Shown here: positions 1-8,735 of the stretch, piece after piece
Position numbering within the stretch: the first letter of the stretch is position 1
Layout: each line of letters starts with the position of its first letter
NCBI GenBank assembly: GCA_021835105.1
Contig: JAKBQS010000016.1
Location: 1 to 15,680, forward strand
Direction: 5' to 3'
DNA: 15,680 nt
Source: Microcaldota archaeon
Lineage (GTDB): Archaea > Micrarchaeota > Micrarchaeia > Micrarchaeales > CABMGC01
The notes under the pieces: generated by a model
What the model was told of the DNA's origin: nothing
The model's database searches: none
Seen by the model: only the letters and a program-made list of their open reading frames with translations
Program-made: the position numbers and the translations under genes

Positions 1-35
1 TGCCATCTTATTATTCTGAATGTGCATTGATACAC

Positions 36-1595
36 TTAGTTCCTTATTAGCATGCTCGTACCTATATATTCTATATATGCACGCTTCTCTTTCTCCATCC
101 TTGATTGGCTCCATCCGAGGATTGATGCCATCTCTCTCGCCACTTTATCCAGTCCGTCTATCCCCTTGCAGGCGCTGTAGCCCATCCCGGATCTGCGGAG
201 CATGAAGTCCTGCAGGGTCAGCGCGTGCTCGGTTTTAACCGAGAAACGCACCTGCGCGATTATATCATCGTTGTGCTTGCATATCTTTTCCCGTAATTCC
301 TGATTTGCATTTGCAATCTCGATTACGCCTCCTGCACGCGATCCATACAGGGATATAAGATTGTCGTAGGTTCCGTAGCTCATCCAGCCCGGCTTTGCCT
401 TGGCCAATCCATATCCCGGAAGCGGAGTCTCAGCGGTATGTGATTTTGACTTGATGCCAAGCATCCTTGATACCTTATCCCCTACCTTTTCAGACATGCT
501 CCTGTATTCTGTGATCTTTGATCCTGCTATTGATATCATGTTGCTTATTCCTTGCGCCGAATGGTCGATTATCCTGTAATCTCTTGATATCTTTGAGGGA
601 TTTGTAATCTCTTTCCTTGCGAGCGGCCTCAGTCCAGAATATACCATAGAGTCGTCTATCCGTATGCCTGGTGCATATTTTTCCAGTTTGCCAAGTATGT
701 ATCTTACATCGCTGACTCTTGCAGTTGCACCCTCAGGTTCGCCTTCGTATTTTGTATCTGTTGTGCCTATTAGCAGCCTTCCCATCCATGGTATTACAAA
801 CATTACCCTTCCATCTTCCTGTGAATTTATAACAAGTGCGCAGTTGGTACTGCCTTCTGATATTATGTGCACACCTTTCGTTGTTGTAAGGTTCCTGCCC
901 TCTATTCCGGCATTACTTGCCAGGAAAATATCAAGCCACGGGCCTGTAGCGTTTATTGTAACGCGTGGCTCTATTGAAAAGATCTCATTCCCATTTGCAT
1001 ATACTGATGCCGCAATTATTCTGCGATCGCTTACTTTAAACACGTTTATCGCAGCGTGGTTAAATACGAGAGCGCCATGCGCCTCAGCATCAAGGGCGTT
1101 TTCAAGGCATAGGCGCTCCACCATATCGGCTTGCGCATCGAAGTATGTGAAAGCGCCCTTAAGGCCTTTTTCATTTATGTAAGGGAGCATATTAAGCGCT
1201 TCGCTCCTTGATACATACGAATGGTTAGGCAGGCTCTTTCCGTAAGAAAGTATGTCATACGCAGTAAGTGCTGCGCCAAGTATTGCCTTGCCTCTTCTGG
1301 AATCTCCATAGACAGGCATTGCAAACATAAGTGGCTTTACCAGATGTGGAGCTATGCGAAGCAGCGTCTCCCTCTCTCGAAGACCCTCGCGAACAAGGCC
1401 GAACTCCATGGTCTCTAGGTACCTTAGTCCGCCGTGTATCAGGCGTGATGATTTTGAAGTGGTTCCTGATCCAAAGTCTTCTTTCTCGACGAGCATGGTA
1501 TCAGCGCCGCGCATGGCAAGGTCCCTGGCTATGCCAGTTCCGGCTATGCCTCCACCTATCACCAGCACGTCACACTTCTTTACGGCAATCGACAC
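36..1595 (-). CDS. glpD: FAD-dependent glycerol-3-phosphate dehydrogenase (GlpD/GlpA family)
   Basis: This 519-residue protein should oxidise sn-glycerol 3-phosphate to dihydroxyacetone phosphate, passing electrons through FAD to a membrane quinone or other acceptor. The N-terminus has the FAD dinucleotide-binding motif GGGIAGTG (residues 14-21) with an acidic residue after strand 2 (E37). The family motif HGGLRYLE follows at 54-61. The C-terminal third matches the DAO_C region of GlpD, ending with an LRRSGMGYSACKG-type segment. Length is close to bacterial GlpD (about 500 residues), so it looks intact. The start is GTG; no upstream in-frame ATG is seen, and a TATA-like element lies about 36-45 bases upstream, implying a very short leader. 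No glpK or glpF is adjacent. Archaeal lipids are built on glycerol-1-phosphate, so a catabolic or redox role is inferred. The family is clear; the acceptor is unknown. Confidence 0.9.
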   Translation of the reverse strand: MSIAVKKCDVLVIGGGIAGTGIARDLAMRGADTMLVEKEDFGSGTTSKSSRLIHGGLRYLETMEFGLVREGLRERETLLRIAPHLVKPLMFAMPVYGDSRRGKAILGAALTAYDILSYGKSLPNHSYVSRSEALNMLPYINEKGLKGAFTYFDAQADMVERLCLENALDAEAHGALVFNHAAINVFKVSDRRIIAASVYANGNEIFSIEPRVTINATGPWLDIFLASNAGIEGRNLTTTKGVHIISEGSTNCALVINSQEDGRVMFVIPWMGRLLIGTTDTKYEGEPEGATARVSDVRYILGKLEKYAPGIRIDDSMVYSGLRPLARKEITNPSKISRDYRIIDHSAQGISNMISIAGSKITEYRSMSEKVGDKVSRMLGIKSKSHTAETPLPGYGLAKAKPGWMSYGTYDNLISLYGSRAGGVIEIANANQELREKICKHNDDIIAQVRFSVKTEHALTLQDFMLRRSGMGYSACKGIDGLDKVAREMASILGWSQSRMEKEKRAYIEYIGTSMLIRN

Positions 1596-1630
1596 GTAAT
1601 CAGCGTTGTATAGATCTTGAATTAGAGGCT

Positions 1631-1640
1631 GATATAATAA
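1631..1640 (-). promoter_or_regulatory. TATA-like promoter element of glpD
   Basis: The minus strand reads TTATTATATC, an archaeal TATA-like box 36-45 bases upstream of the GTG start. At the usual 25-30 base spacing, transcription would begin around 1605-1610, giving a leader of roughly 10-15 bases. A second AT-rich box (CCATATAAAG on the minus strand, 1664-1673) is a possible alternative. Inferred from sequence only. Confidence 0.45.
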
Positions 1641-1750
1641 CGTATCGTATGAGTTTCTTCATGCTTTATATGGCAGTTTGCTATGCAGAAAGAGGTTTGC
1701 CTTTTCTACGCTTCGATTTGCAATAATGATGCATAACCCTGTGACCTGAT

Positions 1751-1823
1751 TGGGGAGTCCGTGATTTGAACACGGGTCTTGAACTCCCAAAGCTCAAAGC
1801 CTACCAAGCTAGCCTAACTCCCC
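1751..1823 (-). tRNA. tRNA-Pro (anticodon UGG)
   Basis: Read on the minus strand, the sequence folds into a complete cloverleaf. The 7-bp acceptor stem is GGGGAGT with ACTCCCC, all Watson-Crick. U8 and A9 follow, then a D-arm with the AGCTTGGTA loop carrying G18-G19. The anticodon stem TGAGC/GTTCA encloses the loop TTTGGGA, giving anticodon TGG (UGG, proline). The variable region is 4 nt. The T-arm is CCGTG-TTCAAAT-CACGG and the discriminator base is A. The 3' CCA is not encoded and there is no intron. It is 73 nt long and lies alone between glpD and the ABC exporter, with its own TATA box upstream. Confidence 0.95.
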
Positions 1824-1852
1824 TTAAATGCAGAATAATATCCAGCACATTG

Positions 1853-1862
1853 ATTATATAAT
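1853..1862 (-). promoter_or_regulatory. TATA box of the tRNA-Pro gene
   Basis: The minus strand reads ATTATATAAT, 30-39 bases upstream of the mature tRNA 5' end at 1823. This is the spacing expected of an archaeal TATA box for a tRNA transcript with a short 5' leader removed by RNase P. Confidence 0.55.
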
Positions 1863-1903
1863 TATGCCCATGGCGTTTGTATGTGCTTTAGTGCATATGA
1901 TAT

Positions 1904-1912
1904 GTTAAATAG
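1904..1912 (+). promoter_or_regulatory. Possible TATA element of the ABC exporter operon
   Basis: The AT-rich stretch GTTAAATAG lies about 26-34 bases before the ATG at 1938 and could drive a near-leaderless transcript. The match to a TATA consensus is weak. It shares the 114-base gap with the divergent tRNA promoter. Confidence 0.3.
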
Positions 1913-1937
1913 TTTGTGCACGGATGGATAGGGGTAT

Positions 1938-2771
1938 ATGATAGATATAAACCACCTCGTGAAGAGGTATGCGGATGGCACAGTAGCCGTTAACAACCTT
2001 TCGCTCAGGCTGAGCAAGAGGATAACGTGCATACTAGGCAAGAATGGCGCAGGCAAAACCACCCTGATAAGGATTATGTCAACGCAGCTCACGCCGACAT
2101 CAGGATCCGTGGTAATAAACGGGCTTGATGCTGTAAAGGATGTTGCTGCGGTAAGAGATGTCATATCGAGCATACCCCAGGAGGTAAAGGTGATGGGAAT
2201 AGCCACGCCTTATGACCATGTCTCTATGTATCTAAGTGCACGCGGACTGCCAGGCTCTGAGATAGACAATGTATCGGAAAAGGCGCTCAGGGAGCTTGAC
2301 CTTTGGGCGGTCAGGGACAAGTGCACTGCAGACCTTTCAGGCGGGATGAGGAGAAAGGTGTTTGTCGCGATGGCTATAGCGTCAGGCGCCAAGGTGATAT
2401 TCCTTGACGAGCCTACCACTGGCCTTGATCCAATATCCAGGCTTGAGGTATGGTCATCACTCAAGAAGCTCAGATGCGAGATAATAGTCACCACCCACTA
2501 CATGGAAGAAGCAAAGGAGCTTTCTGAAGAGGTTGTCCTGATAGACCATGGAAAGGTTGTGGTGCAGGGTGGCGTTGAGGAACTTCTCAGGAAGTTCCAT
2601 GGACGCGTGCGCGCGGAAGGGCCTGAAGGCGATTACCTGATAGGCGGATTGCACATATCCTATGTGACTAAAGCAAAGGCTGAGAAGCTTGTAGAGAAGG
2701 GTTACACGATAAAGCAGGTCACCCTTGAGGACATATTTATAACAAGCGGAGGCGGTTCACTTGCGGACTAG
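1938..2771 (+). CDS. ABC-2 type transporter, ATP-binding subunit
   Basis: This 277-residue cytoplasmic ATPase powers the membrane subunit encoded just downstream. All ABC signatures are present: Walker A GKNGAGKTT (34-42), Q-loop Q81, signature LSGGM (133-137), Walker B VIFLDE (153-158) followed by the D-loop, and switch histidine H187 in TTHY. The C-terminal 60 residues resemble the accessory region of CcmA/DrrA-type exporters. The ATG at 1938 is preceded by a weak GGGG ribosome-binding sequence. The 3' end overlaps the permease start by 11 bases, so the two are translationally coupled. The substrate cannot be read from sequence; relatives export drugs, polysaccharides, lipids or peptides. 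Confidence 0.93.
   Translation: MIDINHLVKRYADGTVAVNNLSLRLSKRITCILGKNGAGKTTLIRIMSTQLTPTSGSVVINGLDAVKDVAAVRDVISSIPQEVKVMGIATPYDHVSMYLSARGLPGSEIDNVSEKALRELDLWAVRDKCTADLSGGMRRKVFVAMAIASGAKVIFLDEPTTGLDPISRLEVWSSLKKLRCEIIVTTHYMEEAKELSEEVVLIDHGKVVVQGGVEELLRKFHGRVRAEGPEGDYLIGGLHISYVTKAKAEKLVEKGYTIKQVTLEDIFITSGGGSLAD
2748..2755 (+). promoter_or_regulatory. Ribosome binding site supporting the TTG start of the permease
   Basis: GGAGGCGG lies within the end of the ATPase gene, 5 bases before the TTG at 2761. It complements the archaeal 16S 3' tail and supports the non-ATG start, since the next in-frame ATG would remove the first transmembrane helix. Confidence 0.6.
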
Positions 2772-3483
2772 TTTCATATGGTCTTTTACGAAATTCAACG
2801 GCTTATCTTGGATAACCAAGAGCCCCCCGAACCTTATTGCCAATGTCGTAACACCGGCATGCCTTGTCTTTATAATTTACCTGCTCTCCGGCGGCAAGCT
2901 GCTTCCTTTCGCGATAGTTGGAGGATTTGTTGCGATGATAGCAGCATCGTCGCTTACTGTAACGGGGCAGAGCGCAATGTTCAGGTTGGAATTCAGGCTC
3001 CAGGACCTGATAATAGCTACAAGAACAGGGATTGTGGATTATATGCTTGGCTTTGCGATGGGCAACATGGTATTCGTGCTTCCTGGAATGGCGTTCTTTG
3101 CCGCGCTCACCGTAATCTTCGGGCTCTTTACATTTGGGAGAATACTTGTGACGCTCGCGGTGGTTTTCCTGCTTTCGCTTGCCACTACCCCGATAGCGTT
3201 TTATGCGGGGAGCAGGATAAAGCGCACAATAGGGATGTGGGCCATATCCGGGATAGTATCCGCACTCATGACACTCTTGCCCCCTACTTTTTATCCCTAT
3301 ACTGTCCTTCCTAAGCCGCTTCTATATATCCTAGCACTCTCCCCCGTAACCCCTGCGGCTGCGACATTGCAGGGAGTTTACGGACTCGCGCCTATGGATT
3401 ATTACATGCCTCTGCTGCTTGTAATTGAAGTCGTCTTTTACACGCTTGCTGCAAGGGCGCTTACCCAATGGAGGGAGGTATAG
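2761..3483 (+). CDS. ABC-2 type transporter, permease subunit
   Basis: This 240-residue integral membrane protein has about six or seven predicted helices, at roughly residues 24-42, 48-66, 94-119, 127-146, 158-175, 186-204 and 214-232. The amphipathic stretch RLQDLIIATRTG (79-90) before the third helix resembles the conserved cytoplasmic element of ABC-2 permeases that contacts the ATPase. The start is TTG, preceded by a good ribosome-binding site and overlapping the ATPase gene by 11 bases. The gene ends 6 bases before the convergent DAHP synthase. The pair forms a complete half-exporter working as a dimer (family knowledge). The substrate is unknown. Confidence 0.88.
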   Translation: MRTSFIWSFTKFNGLSWITKSPPNLIANVVTPACLVFIIYLLSGGKLLPFAIVGGFVAMIAASSLTVTGQSAMFRLEFRLQDLIIATRTGIVDYMLGFAMGNMVFVLPGMAFFAALTVIFGLFTFGRILVTLAVVFLLSLATTPIAFYAGSRIKRTIGMWAISGIVSALMTLLPPTFYPYTVLPKPLLYILALSPVTPAAATLQGVYGLAPMDYYMPLLLVIEVVFYTLAARALTQWREV

Positions 3484-3489
3484 CCCGTG

Positions 3490-4551
3490 TTACTTTCTGA
3501 GCAGCCTATGCGCGTCTAGGATCAATCTCTCAGTCTCTTCCCATCCTATGCACGAGTCGGTTACTGAGACACCGTACTTTAGATTCTTGGTTTGGCTTGG
3601 GATGGGCTGAGAGCCTTCGTTGATATTTGACTCAAGCATCAGTCCTTTTATGCCCGTGTTGCCCCTTAGGATTTGCCCTATTACATTCCTAAAGACTCTG
3701 GACTGCATCCTGTAATCCTTGTTTGAATTCCCATGGGAACAGTCGATCATCAGCGTGCTGGCCAGCCCATTCTCCTTGAGCATTGCCTGGGCTTTTCCCA
3801 CATTCGCGGCACTGTAATTCGGGCCGTGTTCGCCGCCTCGGAGTATTATGTGCGTATCCGGATTTCCCCTGGTGGTTACTGCAGATACGGTCCCGTTCTG
3901 GTCCATTCCTAAGAACCACTGGGATTTTGAGGCGGCAATTACCGCTTGCACTGCTACCTTGACATCCCCTTGCGTACTGTTTTTGAAGCCAACAGGCATT
4001 GATAGTCCGGATGCCATCTGGCGATGCACAGATGATTGTACGGTTCGCGCCCCTATTGCGGCCCACGAGATCATATCGCCAAGATATTGCGGGACAAATG
4101 GGTCAAGGAATTCTGTTCCGGAGAAGAGCCCCATCTCGGCATTCCGGGCGAGTATCTCCCTGGCAATACGGAGACCTTTGTTTATGTTCTCCTTTCCGTC
4201 AAGGTTTGGATCGTATATTAGGCCTTTCCACCCTACGGTTGTCCGCGGCTTTTCAAAATAAACGCGCTTTGCTATTACGAAAACGTCTTCGACAGCCCTG
4301 CTTAGGGAGAGCAGACGCTTGGAATACTCTGCATCTGATTCAGTATCGTGTATGGAACACTGCCCCACCACAAGGACTATCCTCTTGTCCCTGCCATTGA
4401 TTGACTCTGTTATTTCGTACCTGCCGCGGGTAACCGTCTCCCTGCCGCGTCTTGTCAGCGGAATCTCCTGTTTAAGTATAACCGGAGTTATCAGCGGGCG
4501 GTATCCAGTTACATTGCTGTCCTCTATCTTCCTTTTCATTGATTGCGACAT
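3490..4551 (-). CDS. aroG: 3-deoxy-7-phosphoheptulonate (DAHP) synthase, AroG-type class I-alpha
   Basis: This enzyme should condense phosphoenolpyruvate and erythrose 4-phosphate to DAHP, the first step of the shikimate pathway. It is similar along its whole length to the Escherichia coli AroG/F/H group. By alignment to AroG, the metal ligands are C65, H273, E307 and D332, and the phosphate/PEP-binding residues R96, K101, R169, K190 and R238 are all kept. The N-terminal extension typical of regulated bacterial forms is present. I chose the ATG at 4551 (353 residues, close to AroG's 350) because AGGTG lies 5 bases upstream; an in-frame GTG at 4584 would add 11 residues. Oddity: the usual GPCSIHD motif reads GQCSIHD. 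This subclass is rare in archaea, so acquisition from bacteria is inferred. No other aro gene is nearby. Confidence 0.93.
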   Translation of the reverse strand: MSQSMKRKIEDSNVTGYRPLITPVILKQEIPLTRRGRETVTRGRYEITESINGRDKRIVLVVGQCSIHDTESDAEYSKRLLSLSRAVEDVFVIAKRVYFEKPRTTVGWKGLIYDPNLDGKENINKGLRIAREILARNAEMGLFSGTEFLDPFVPQYLGDMISWAAIGARTVQSSVHRQMASGLSMPVGFKNSTQGDVKVAVQAVIAASKSQWFLGMDQNGTVSAVTTRGNPDTHIILRGGEHGPNYSAANVGKAQAMLKENGLASTLMIDCSHGNSNKDYRMQSRVFRNVIGQILRGNTGIKGLMLESNINEGSQPIPSQTKNLKYGVSVTDSCIGWEETERLILDAHRLLRK

Positions 4552-4556
4552 TATGG

Positions 4557-4561
4557 CACCT
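4557..4561 (-). promoter_or_regulatory. Ribosome binding site deciding the aroG start
   Basis: The minus strand reads AGGTG five bases before the ATG at 4551. The same GGTG plus 5-base spacing precedes Cdc48, L34e, L14e and the HAD gene in this window, which favours this ATG over the GTG at 4584. Confidence 0.55.
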
Positions 4562-4617
4562 GTTTTGCTTTTTTGCCTAGACACTTAGAAGGCAGATATG
4601 TTAGGAGTCGTGCGGTT

Positions 4618-4628
4618 GATATTCTTTT
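4618..4628 (-). promoter_or_regulatory. Possible TATA element of aroG
   Basis: The minus strand reads AAAAGAATATC in the 85-base gap between the 302-residue gene and aroG. It would place transcription start near 4595. The match is weak, and aroG might instead be read through from the L40e operon. Confidence 0.25.
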
Positions 4629-4636
4629 TGTACAAT

Positions 4637-5545
4637 CTACTGTTTCTTTTTCTTCTGTCCGGGCATCCTTCCCTTCGGTTTTGGAATCTTAAGCCCCGGA
4701 AACATGTCCATCAGTGTGTCAGGGGATACCTCCAGGTCCAGTTTTATGTTCTGCAGCATCTTGCCGAATAGGTATATTACCGCCGCACTTCGCGGTGCGC
4801 CGCTTGAGAGAGAGGAATCTATCTGCTTTTTTGTCTCTTCGGCACACATTATCGAGACTATCTTCTCCAGGTTTGCTACGCTCTTTCTCATCTTATCGGT
4901 TGCTGCTGAAGCATAAATATCCAGCGAATCCGTGTCAACGCCAAGCACCTGAGCTATCTTCCTATCGGTTGCAATGCGTATTGATGAGAGATGCGCAGCT
5001 ATCTCTTCAGGTTTGGTAGTAGGAGTTATCGAGAGCTTCTTTACTGCAATCCAGTCCCCGTACTTTGCCATGAATGATATTCCTTCAGCTGAAAGAGGAT
5101 TCTTTGTCTTCCATGAATTTTTAGGCGTATAATTCCCGAATGCACCGCTCTTTCTGTTTATGTACCAGCTTATTCCTGCCCTTAGGGCAGCTTCCCTAAG
5201 TAGATATGCTTTTGCAAATGGTTTTAGCTCCTCTGCTCCCTTTGATGCTGCATTTATTGCGTCTTCTGACTCCTTTGACCCTAGGGACTTGTATATCTTT
5301 GGCAGGGCCTCGTATGAACCTCCATTAAACTGGGAAGAGATTGTTTCCGCATATTTGTCCAGCTTGCCGATATCTATTCCAAGTATCTCAAATGCCTTGC
5401 GCGATACCTCCTCACGTATCTCTGCCAGGAAAGATGATACTTCCAGCTGTGGTGTAGACGCGCTGCAGATTATTGAACTGGCATCAGACCAGCTTCCGCA
5501 CTTTGCGTAGAAGTCTATTGAGTCTGAAGCAGATTCAGCAGCCAT
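4637..5545 (-). CDS. Uncharacterised protein with internal tandem duplication and lysine-rich tail
   Basis: I do not recognise this 302-residue protein. It has no signal peptide or membrane helix and looks soluble and mostly helical. Residues 9-73 and 155-219 align without gaps at a constant offset of 146, with about 20 identities in 65. Shared features are IxFxAKxGxW at the start, then IR, RK and LG(I/V)D, and LDxYA near the end. Similarity continues weakly to about residues 120 and 265, so the protein is two copies of one domain of about 120 residues. A linker with GNYTPKNSWKTKNP (137-150) joins them. The C-terminus is basic (KPKGRMPGQKKKKQ), suggesting nucleic-acid or ribosome contact (inference). 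The ATG start lies 33 bases after the small winged-helix gene, third in the L40e operon. Function unknown. Confidence 0.8.
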   Translation of the reverse strand: MAAESASDSIDFYAKCGSWSDASSIICSASTPQLEVSSFLAEIREEVSRKAFEILGIDIGKLDKYAETISSQFNGGSYEALPKIYKSLGSKESEDAINAASKGAEELKPFAKAYLLREAALRAGISWYINRKSGAFGNYTPKNSWKTKNPLSAEGISFMAKYGDWIAVKKLSITPTTKPEEIAAHLSSIRIATDRKIAQVLGVDTDSLDIYASAATDKMRKSVANLEKIVSIMCAEETKKQIDSSLSSGAPRSAAVIYLFGKMLQNIKLDLEVSPDTLMDMFPGLKIPKPKGRMPGQKKKKQ

Positions 5546-5578
5546 TTGATGCGCCGTGTTTTATGAAGAATTAGCGCA

Positions 5579-5800
5579 TTATGCAGTAGCTGATACGTAG
5601 TAGCCTGATGCTTTCTCCCTGGCTACGCGCTTCACTACTCCTTTCTGGGAGAGACTAACGAGAGCGTTGTTTATCATGCTCTTCGGCCTGTTGCACTTTT
5701 TCGCTATGTCGTCTGCTGTCTTCTTCTTCTCGTCGCTCGTAGCTCCCAATTCCTTCATTGACTGGAGCACTAGGCTTTCTATTGGTGTAAGGTCTGCCAT
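5579..5800 (-). CDS. Small winged-helix DNA-binding-like protein
   Basis: This 73-residue protein is nearly all one winged-helix domain. Helix 1 is PIESLVLQSMKELG, then TADDIAKKCN and a recognition-like helix PKSMINNALVSLSQKG, followed by a wing VVKRVAREKASGYYVSA. It resembles MarR/ArsR-like or DprA-type winged helices, but I cannot assign a named family. I chose the ATG at 5800; a TTG immediately upstream (5803) could add one residue. It lies 22 bases downstream of L40e and 33 bases upstream of the duplicated 302-residue protein, in the same direction, so the three probably form one transcript. It may be a regulator of its own operon or a ribosome-associated adaptor; neither is shown by the sequence. 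Confidence 0.75.
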   Translation of the reverse strand: MADLTPIESLVLQSMKELGATSDEKKKTADDIAKKCNRPKSMINNALVSLSQKGVVKRVAREKASGYYVSATA

Positions 5801-5822
5801 CAAATCAGCTCAAAAATCACGG

Positions 5823-5975
5823 TTACTTCTTTACCCTCTTCTCCTTCCTCTTTGGCCTCATGTACGAAGATCCGCACTTCCTGCATTTAAGCGCACTGAC
5901 TTTGTTCCTCGCCTTGCACTTCCTGCATATCTTCATTGATGAGAGTACATGGTCAGCTATTGGAAATTTTCCCAA
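5823..5975 (-). CDS. rpl40e: 50S ribosomal protein L40e
   Basis: This short zinc-ribbon protein of the large ribosomal subunit begins with a GKFPIADHVL segment. It then has two CRKC knuckles separated by ARNKVSALK-type residues and a basic tail with RPKRKEKRVKK. The four cysteines form the zinc site. I placed the start at TTG 5975 (50 residues, the usual archaeal length). GTGAT, complementary to the 16S 3' tail, lies 4 bases upstream, and archaeal L40e normally has an FPxA-type N-terminus before the first knuckle. Alternatives are a GTG at 5984 or an ATG at 5936 that would delete the N-terminus. A TATA box sits at 6031-6041. It is the first gene of a three-gene operon, divergent from Cdc48. 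Confidence 0.87.
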   Translation of the reverse strand: MGKFPIADHVLSSMKICRKCKARNKVSALKCRKCGSSYMRPKRKEKRVKK

Positions 5976-6030
5976 GAGAATCACTTTTTTGCTTTCGTCT
6001 TCCTTGCTGTATTGGATTTGCAAGATAAAG

Positions 6031-6041
6031 CTTATAAAATC
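6031..6041 (-). promoter_or_regulatory. TATA box of the L40e operon
   Basis: The minus strand reads ATTTTATAAGC, about 56-66 bases before the proposed TTG start. Transcription would begin near 6008-6010, giving a leader of about 35 bases that contains the GTGAT ribosome-binding sequence. Confidence 0.5.
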
Positions 6042-6113
6042 TGTCGTATGCGCACGGATGCGCAATACAGAGAAATTAAAGCATGACGCTAGCAGATATG
6101 CATTATACATTAG

Positions 6114-6124
6114 ACTATTTATAA
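6114..6124 (+). promoter_or_regulatory. Distal TATA box of the Cdc48-S6e-aIF2-gamma operon
   Basis: The plus strand reads TATTTATAATT here. Start of transcription would be near 6145, leaving a leader of about 27 bases that includes the AGGTG ribosome-binding site at 6163-6167. This makes it the better candidate of two boxes. Confidence 0.45.
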
Positions 6125-8323
<2,199 letters not shown>

Positions 8324-8339
8324 TTTTACAGGTTATTTT

Positions 8340-8729
8340 ATGAAAATAGTTTACTCTGACAGGAAGAGCGGAAAGACGGCGCAGGCGGAAGTAGCGAAGG
8401 AGGGCGAGAGCCGGCTTATCGGATTGAAGATAGGGGATCAGCTGGAGGGAAGCGCGGTTGGAATAGAGGGCGTAAAGCTCCAGATAACCGGGCTTAGTGA
8501 CAATACCGGTGCGCCTTCGAGAAAGGAGATAGATGGCAGCGGAAAGGTATGGCCATTGATATCTAGCGGCGTAGGGATACGCGGCGCGAAGAATGGCTAC
8601 AGGCACAGGCGCATGGTAAGAGGAAATGCAATAAGCCCTGACACCGTGCAGATAAATACTGTTATACTTGAGCACGGGAGCAGATCACTGGAAGAGCTTT
8701 TCAAGCCGAAGGAGAAGAAAGAGCAATGA
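8340..8729 (+). CDS. rps6e: 30S ribosomal protein S6e
   Basis: This 129-residue small-subunit protein matches archaeal S6e in length and sequence. The N-terminus MKIVYSDRKSGKTAQ is followed by IGLKIGDQLEG, then ITGLSDNTGAPSRKEI, and the glycine- and arginine-rich NGYRHRRMVRGN segment (86-97) typical of the family. It ends in a lysine-rich stretch. The ATG has AGGTT five to nine bases upstream. It sits between Cdc48 and aIF2-gamma; S6e next to aIF2-gamma is a recurrent archaeal arrangement. The stop codon is followed directly by the next gene, so the three are probably co-transcribed. Confidence 0.95.
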   Translation: MKIVYSDRKSGKTAQAEVAKEGESRLIGLKIGDQLEGSAVGIEGVKLQITGLSDNTGAPSRKEIDGSGKVWPLISSGVGIRGAKNGYRHRRMVRGNAISPDTVQINTVILEHGSRSLEELFKPKEKKEQ

Positions 8730-8735
8730 TTGGAT

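Noticed and set aside
1664..1673. TATA-like box readable on the plus strand (CTTTATATGG) suggesting a small RNA before the tRNA gene
   Set aside because: No structured or coding element follows on that strand before the convergent tRNA gene; left only as an alternative distal glpD box.
664..1726. Plus-strand open frames opposite glpD and its upstream region
   Set aside because: They are antisense to a clear flavoprotein and have no coherent protein features.
1717..1749. Possible C/D box guide RNA between glpD and the tRNA gene (ATGATGC then CTGA)
   Set aside because: The C box does not match fully, the spacing is too short for a guide RNA, and no C'/D' boxes are present.
5976..6110. N-terminal extension of L40e to 95 residues starting at 6110
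   Set aside because: The extra 45 residues would cross the TATA box and have no counterpart in L40e, which is about 50 residues long.
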